Below, piece by piece: positions 7,006 to 9,022 of a DNA stretch of 9,022 nucleotides. The position numbers and the translations under genes were made by a program. Source of the DNA: CAZHUM01 sp046484045 (lineage in GTDB: Archaea > Thermoplasmatota > Thermoplasmata > Halarchaeoplasmatales > Halarchaeoplasmataceae); NCBI GenBank assembly GCA_046484045.1, contig JAWOBZ010000111.1, forward strand, positions 1 through 9,022, given 5' to 3'. Positions within the stretch are counted from its first letter, which is position 1; each line of letters begins with the position of its first letter. A model generated the notes under the pieces. It was given only the letters and a program-made list of their open reading frames with translations, searched no databases and was not told the DNA's origin.

Positions 7006-7013
7006 GATAAAAA
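7006..7013 (-). promoter_or_regulatory. Possible TATA-like element for deoxyhypusine synthase
   Basis: TTTTTATC on the minus strand is centred about 33 bases before the start codon. A transcript starting about 26 bases downstream would have a leader of under ten bases, which fits poorly with the GGGCGAT site, so the call is weak. Confidence 0.25.
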
Positions 7014-7024
7014 CATTATGCAGT

Positions 7025-7077
7025 CGACAGAGTGAACAACCGTCAGACGTAAATGATATTTATGTCTGACACTGTCG
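7025..7077. promoter_or_regulatory. Nested inverted repeat between deoxyhypusine synthase and ftsZ
   Basis: The inner element spans 7042-7070: 13-base arms (GTCAGACGTAAAT and ATTTATGTCTGAC) around the loop GAT. Twelve of 13 positions are complementary and the other would be a G-U pair in RNA. An outer pair, CGACAG (7025-7030) and CTGTCG (7072-7077), encloses it asymmetrically. TCTGACAC recurs at 7106-7113. Both flanking genes read away from this site, so it is not needed as a terminator; an operator or a structured leader is more likely. Confidence 0.6.
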
Positions 7078-7162
7078 TGAACGAACGGGGAAATAATTTA
7101 GCTTTTCTGACACCCATATTTTTGTCCAGAGTAGAAAACCCCTCTTTTAAATGTAAGAAAAT

Positions 7163-7171
7163 ACTTATATA
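7163..7171 (+). promoter_or_regulatory. TATA box of ftsZ
   Basis: ACTTATATA, preceded by the purine-rich AAGAAAAT that could serve as the TFB-recognition element, is the best TATA match in the intergenic region. A start about 26 bases downstream would fall near 7194, giving a leader of about 8 bases to ATG 7202 or about 20 bases to ATG 7214. Confidence 0.65.
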
Positions 7172-7201
7172 GGGTTACTACAATCGGGATAACCAGAATG
7201 G

Positions 7202-8362
7202 ATGGGATTCACCATGGAATCAATAGTTAATGATGCATTAAATAGGCATAAAAAAGAAAAAGAAACCGGAATGGAAAAGCCACGAGGAAAAACGATCGAT
7301 GAGATTGACGAAGAAGGCCCACAGGGTGCGCCTGAAGACAAAGAACTCAGACAGCTTTTAGAAACGTTAGAAGTCAAGATAAGGATCTTCGGATGCGGGG
7401 GCGGCGGTAGCAATACAATAGATCGTCTGACACAAGAAGGGATAACTGGAGCTGAACTGGTGGCTTGCAACACGGACGCAAAACATCTCTTACATACCCA
7501 CGCGCAGAAAAAGATATTGCTGGGTAGAAAGAAAACGAGAGGACTCGGTGCAGGAGCTAGACCAGAGATAGGAGAGGAATCTGCGCTCGAAGCTAAACAG
7601 GAGATCAAACCACACGTAGAGGGTTCTGATATCGTTTTCATCACTGCAGGTATGGGCGGAGGAACCGGAACAGGTTCCGCACCGATAATCGGAGAGATGG
7701 CAAAAAACGAAGGAGCTCTCGTCATGGGGATCGTTACACTGCCCTTCCAAGCAGAAGGCAGAGAAAGGATGAAGAACGCCAAAAGAGGCTTGATGAAACT
7801 AGAAAGATTTTGCGACACCACCGTTGTGGTGCCCAACGATAAACTCCTGGAATTGGTACCGAACCTACCCTTGGACGCAGCTTTCAAAGTCGCTGACGAA
7901 GTGCTTATGGAGTCGATCAAAGGCATCACCGAGATCATCACGAAACCAGGGCTGGTCAACTTAGACTACAACGATGTAAGAACTATAATGGACGAGGGCG
8001 GATTGGCCATGATAGGCATAGGCGAATCCGACGACCCGAACCAGAGAGTGGACGAAGCCGTAGAACAGGCCATCGGATCACCGCTTCTCGGGAACGTGGA
8101 TCTTTCTGATTCCAAGGGCGCACTCATCAGAGTGACCGGCGGTCACGACATGACGGTCAGTGAGGCGGAAAGAGCAGCGGATCTAGTGAACTCGAAGATA
8201 TCTCCGGATGCTAGGATAATATGGGGATGCAACGTAGAAGAGGACATGAAGAACACGATGAAGATATTATTGGTGATAACAAACGTGCATTCAGACTCCG
8301 AAAAACTGGCGGACTCAGTGTTTTCAAGTTCAACAGAAGCCGGGATCGACCTAGTGAATTGA
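7202..8362 (+). CDS. ftsZ: Cell division protein FtsZ
   Basis: A tubulin-family GTPase that polymerises into the division ring at mid-cell. Of 386 residues, positions 57-70 hold the first nucleotide loop (IFGCGGGGSN), 150-160 the tubulin signature GMGGGTGTGSA, and 253-259 the T7 synergy loop NLDYNDV with the aspartates that complete GTP hydrolysis across the subunit interface. The C-terminal domain includes ALIRVTGGHDMTV and the WGCNVEEDM strand region typical of archaeal FtsZ. About 57 residues before the GTPase core form a highly charged extension (RHKKEKE, DEIDEEG). The short tail ending GIDLVN sits where FtsZ proteins carry their partner-binding peptide; in archaea that partner is often SepF, which is inference here. 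Start choice is uncertain between ATG 7202 and ATG 7214: neither has a convincing Shine-Dalgarno site, and the promoter position favours a very short leader. Confidence 0.96.
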   Translation: MGFTMESIVNDALNRHKKEKETGMEKPRGKTIDEIDEEGPQGAPEDKELRQLLETLEVKIRIFGCGGGGSNTIDRLTQEGITGAELVACNTDAKHLLHTHAQKKILLGRKKTRGLGAGARPEIGEESALEAKQEIKPHVEGSDIVFITAGMGGGTGTGSAPIIGEMAKNEGALVMGIVTLPFQAEGRERMKNAKRGLMKLERFCDTTVVVPNDKLLELVPNLPLDAAFKVADEVLMESIKGITEIITKPGLVNLDYNDVRTIMDEGGLAMIGIGESDDPNQRVDEAVEQAIGSPLLGNVDLSDSKGALIRVTGGHDMTVSEAERAADLVNSKISPDARIIWGCNVEEDMKNTMKILLVITNVHSDSEKLADSVFSSSTEAGIDLVN

Positions 8363-8370
8363 GACGGCAA

Positions 8371-8380
8371 AAAATTTAAC
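8371..8380 (+). promoter_or_regulatory. Probable promoter for leaderless transcription of the decarboxylase gene
   Basis: AAAATTTAAC is centred about 28 bases before ATG 8404, the distance expected if transcription starts at or next to the start codon. There is no purine-rich ribosome binding site in between, only a pyrimidine tract, which supports a leaderless message. Confidence 0.45.
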
Positions 8381-8381
8381 A

Positions 8382-8403
8382 CCCTTTCCTTTTTCATTTC
8401 TCT
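8382..8403 (+). terminator. Pyrimidine/T-rich tract that may end the ftsZ transcript
   Basis: This tract is all C and T except one A and includes a five-T run at 8390-8394. T-rich stretches on the coding strand act as intrinsic terminators in archaea. I see no hairpin before it. It also lies just upstream of the next start codon, so it may be part of that promoter region instead. Confidence 0.35.
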
Positions 8404-9006
8404 ATGCTCGCAAGAGGAGCAGTTCTACCTGTAGCGATTTCTTTCATACCTTCACTGGTAGTTCTTTTTCTATCGAACCTTGTCTTTTTTCCGCTCATCT
8501 ACTTATCTGGAGTCCTTTTGATTCTCCCTCTATTCGTATTGATCTTCTTCCGTGACCCCGACCGTGAAATAGGCAAAGGGTTGGTTTCTCCAGCCGATGG
8601 AAAGGTCGTTTACACTGACGAAAAAAGTTTCGACATCTTCATGAGTGTCACCGATGTCCACGTTAATAGAACACCGGCGGCCGGTAAGATCGTTGAAACC
8701 AAGAGCATCAGCGGGGGATACGCACCCGCGTACTCCGAAGAGAGTAAAAAAAACAATCGGAGAGAGATAACGATCAAGACGAGCAAAGGAAAGGTCAAGG
8801 TGACACAGATAGTGGGTATCTTCGCCAGGAGGATAGTCCCTTATGTGAAGGAAGGGGACGATGTCGAAAGGGGTCAGAAGATCGGTATGATCCGTTTCGG
8901 TTCACGTGTTAGAGTGGAGTTCCCATCGCCTGAGAAAGTGGACATCACCGTATCCGTTGGAGACAAAGTAAAAGCGGGGGAGACCGCCGTAGGGGTGTGG
9001 AGATGA
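8404..9006 (+). CDS. asd: Archaetidylserine/phosphatidylserine decarboxylase, short (Psd-A-like) form
   Basis: A membrane-associated enzyme that decarboxylates archaetidylserine to archaetidylethanolamine, using a pyruvoyl group made by self-cleavage. The 200-residue length fits the short archaeal form. Two hydrophobic helices at about 7-25 and 26-48 form a membrane hairpin. These are followed by FFRDPDR, SPADGKV with the expected catalytic Asp65, DVHVNRTP with His86, and the cleavage motif RFGS at 164-167. Cleavage between Gly166 and Ser167 would turn Ser167 into the pyruvoyl group, leaving a large N-terminal beta chain and a short 34-residue alpha chain. It follows ftsZ after 41 bases and overlaps the next start codon by ATGA. 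The archaeal ether-lipid substrate is inferred from the organism type; the sequence alone does not separate it from a phosphatidylserine enzyme. Confidence 0.92.
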   Translation: MLARGAVLPVAISFIPSLVVLFLSNLVFFPLIYLSGVLLILPLFVLIFFRDPDREIGKGLVSPADGKVVYTDEKSFDIFMSVTDVHVNRTPAAGKIVETKSISGGYAPAYSEESKKNNRREITIKTSKGKVKVTQIVGIFARRIVPYVKEGDDVERGQKIGMIRFGSRVRVEFPSPEKVDITVSVGDKVKAGETAVGVWR

Positions 9007-9022
9007 ACAGAAGACCCGGTCT
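9003..9022 (+). CDS. Start of a downstream gene, cut by the window edge
   Basis: An ATG at 9003 overlaps the stop codon of the decarboxylase (ATGA) and opens a frame reading Met-Asn-Arg-Arg-Pro-Gly to the edge. GGGGTG at 8992-8997 could serve as its ribosome binding site. Decarboxylases of this kind are often followed by the CDP-archaeol serine O-archaetidyltransferase (archaetidylserine synthase), which makes their substrate; that identity is inference from context, because six residues cannot show it. Confidence 0.55.

Noticed and set aside
7042..7070. Hairpin as an intrinsic terminator
   Set aside because: Neither neighbouring gene is transcribed toward it and no T-run directly follows the stem on either strand.
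7165..7959. 264-codon open frame on the minus strand across ftsZ
   Set aside because: It is fully antisense to an unmistakable FtsZ, its translation is a Ser/Pro-rich low-complexity chain, and it has no promoter or ribosome site; it is a shadow of ftsZ codon use.

Overview
This window looks archaeal, from the broad Euryarchaeota. It holds a deoxyhypusine synthase gene, an FtsZ of archaeal type, a short archaetidylserine/phosphatidylserine decarboxylase, an aspartate carbamoyltransferase catalytic/regulatory pair, archaeal Shine-Dalgarno sites (GGTGATC, GGAGG) and TATA-type promoters. The very large surface protein, with a C-terminal membrane anchor and an acidic cytoplasmic tail, resembles those of Thermoplasmatota. 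That lineage assignment is a guess, not a demonstration.

Layout. Positions 1-1283 carry pyrB (5' end outside the window) and pyrI, translationally coupled through an ATGA overlap; together they form the allosteric ATCase of pyrimidine synthesis. Positions 1367-6061 encode one 1564-residue secreted, membrane-anchored protein. Its order is signal peptide, cyclophilin-type prolyl isomerase, eight PQQ-like propeller repeats, Ig-like domain, seven TolB-like propeller repeats with a calcium-loop insertion, two cadherin/Ig-like repeats, a second Ig-like domain, FN3-like domain, one membrane helix and a highly acidic tail. Its first 1.7 kb is clearly AT-richer than the rest and than the neighbouring genes, with the change at the end of the PQQ-like propeller. 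This suggests assembly from parts of different origin.

The minus strand from 6976 to 6056 encodes deoxyhypusine synthase, convergent with the large gene; the two TAG stops share one palindromic hexamer. A 225-base divergent intergenic region (6977-7201) holds a striking 29-base hairpin/palindrome nested in a second dyad, then a good TATA box for ftsZ. ftsZ (7202-8362) is followed by a probably leaderless gene for archaetidylserine decarboxylase (8404-9006). That gene overlaps, by ATGA, the first codons of another gene that runs off the window, by context probably archaetidylserine synthase.

The housekeeping genes (pyrimidine synthesis, hypusination of aIF5A, cell division, membrane lipid headgroups) are intact and conventional. 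The unusual content is the large multi-domain protein and the dyad between the deoxyhypusine synthase gene and ftsZ. I see no tRNA, rRNA, CRISPR array or insertion sequence.
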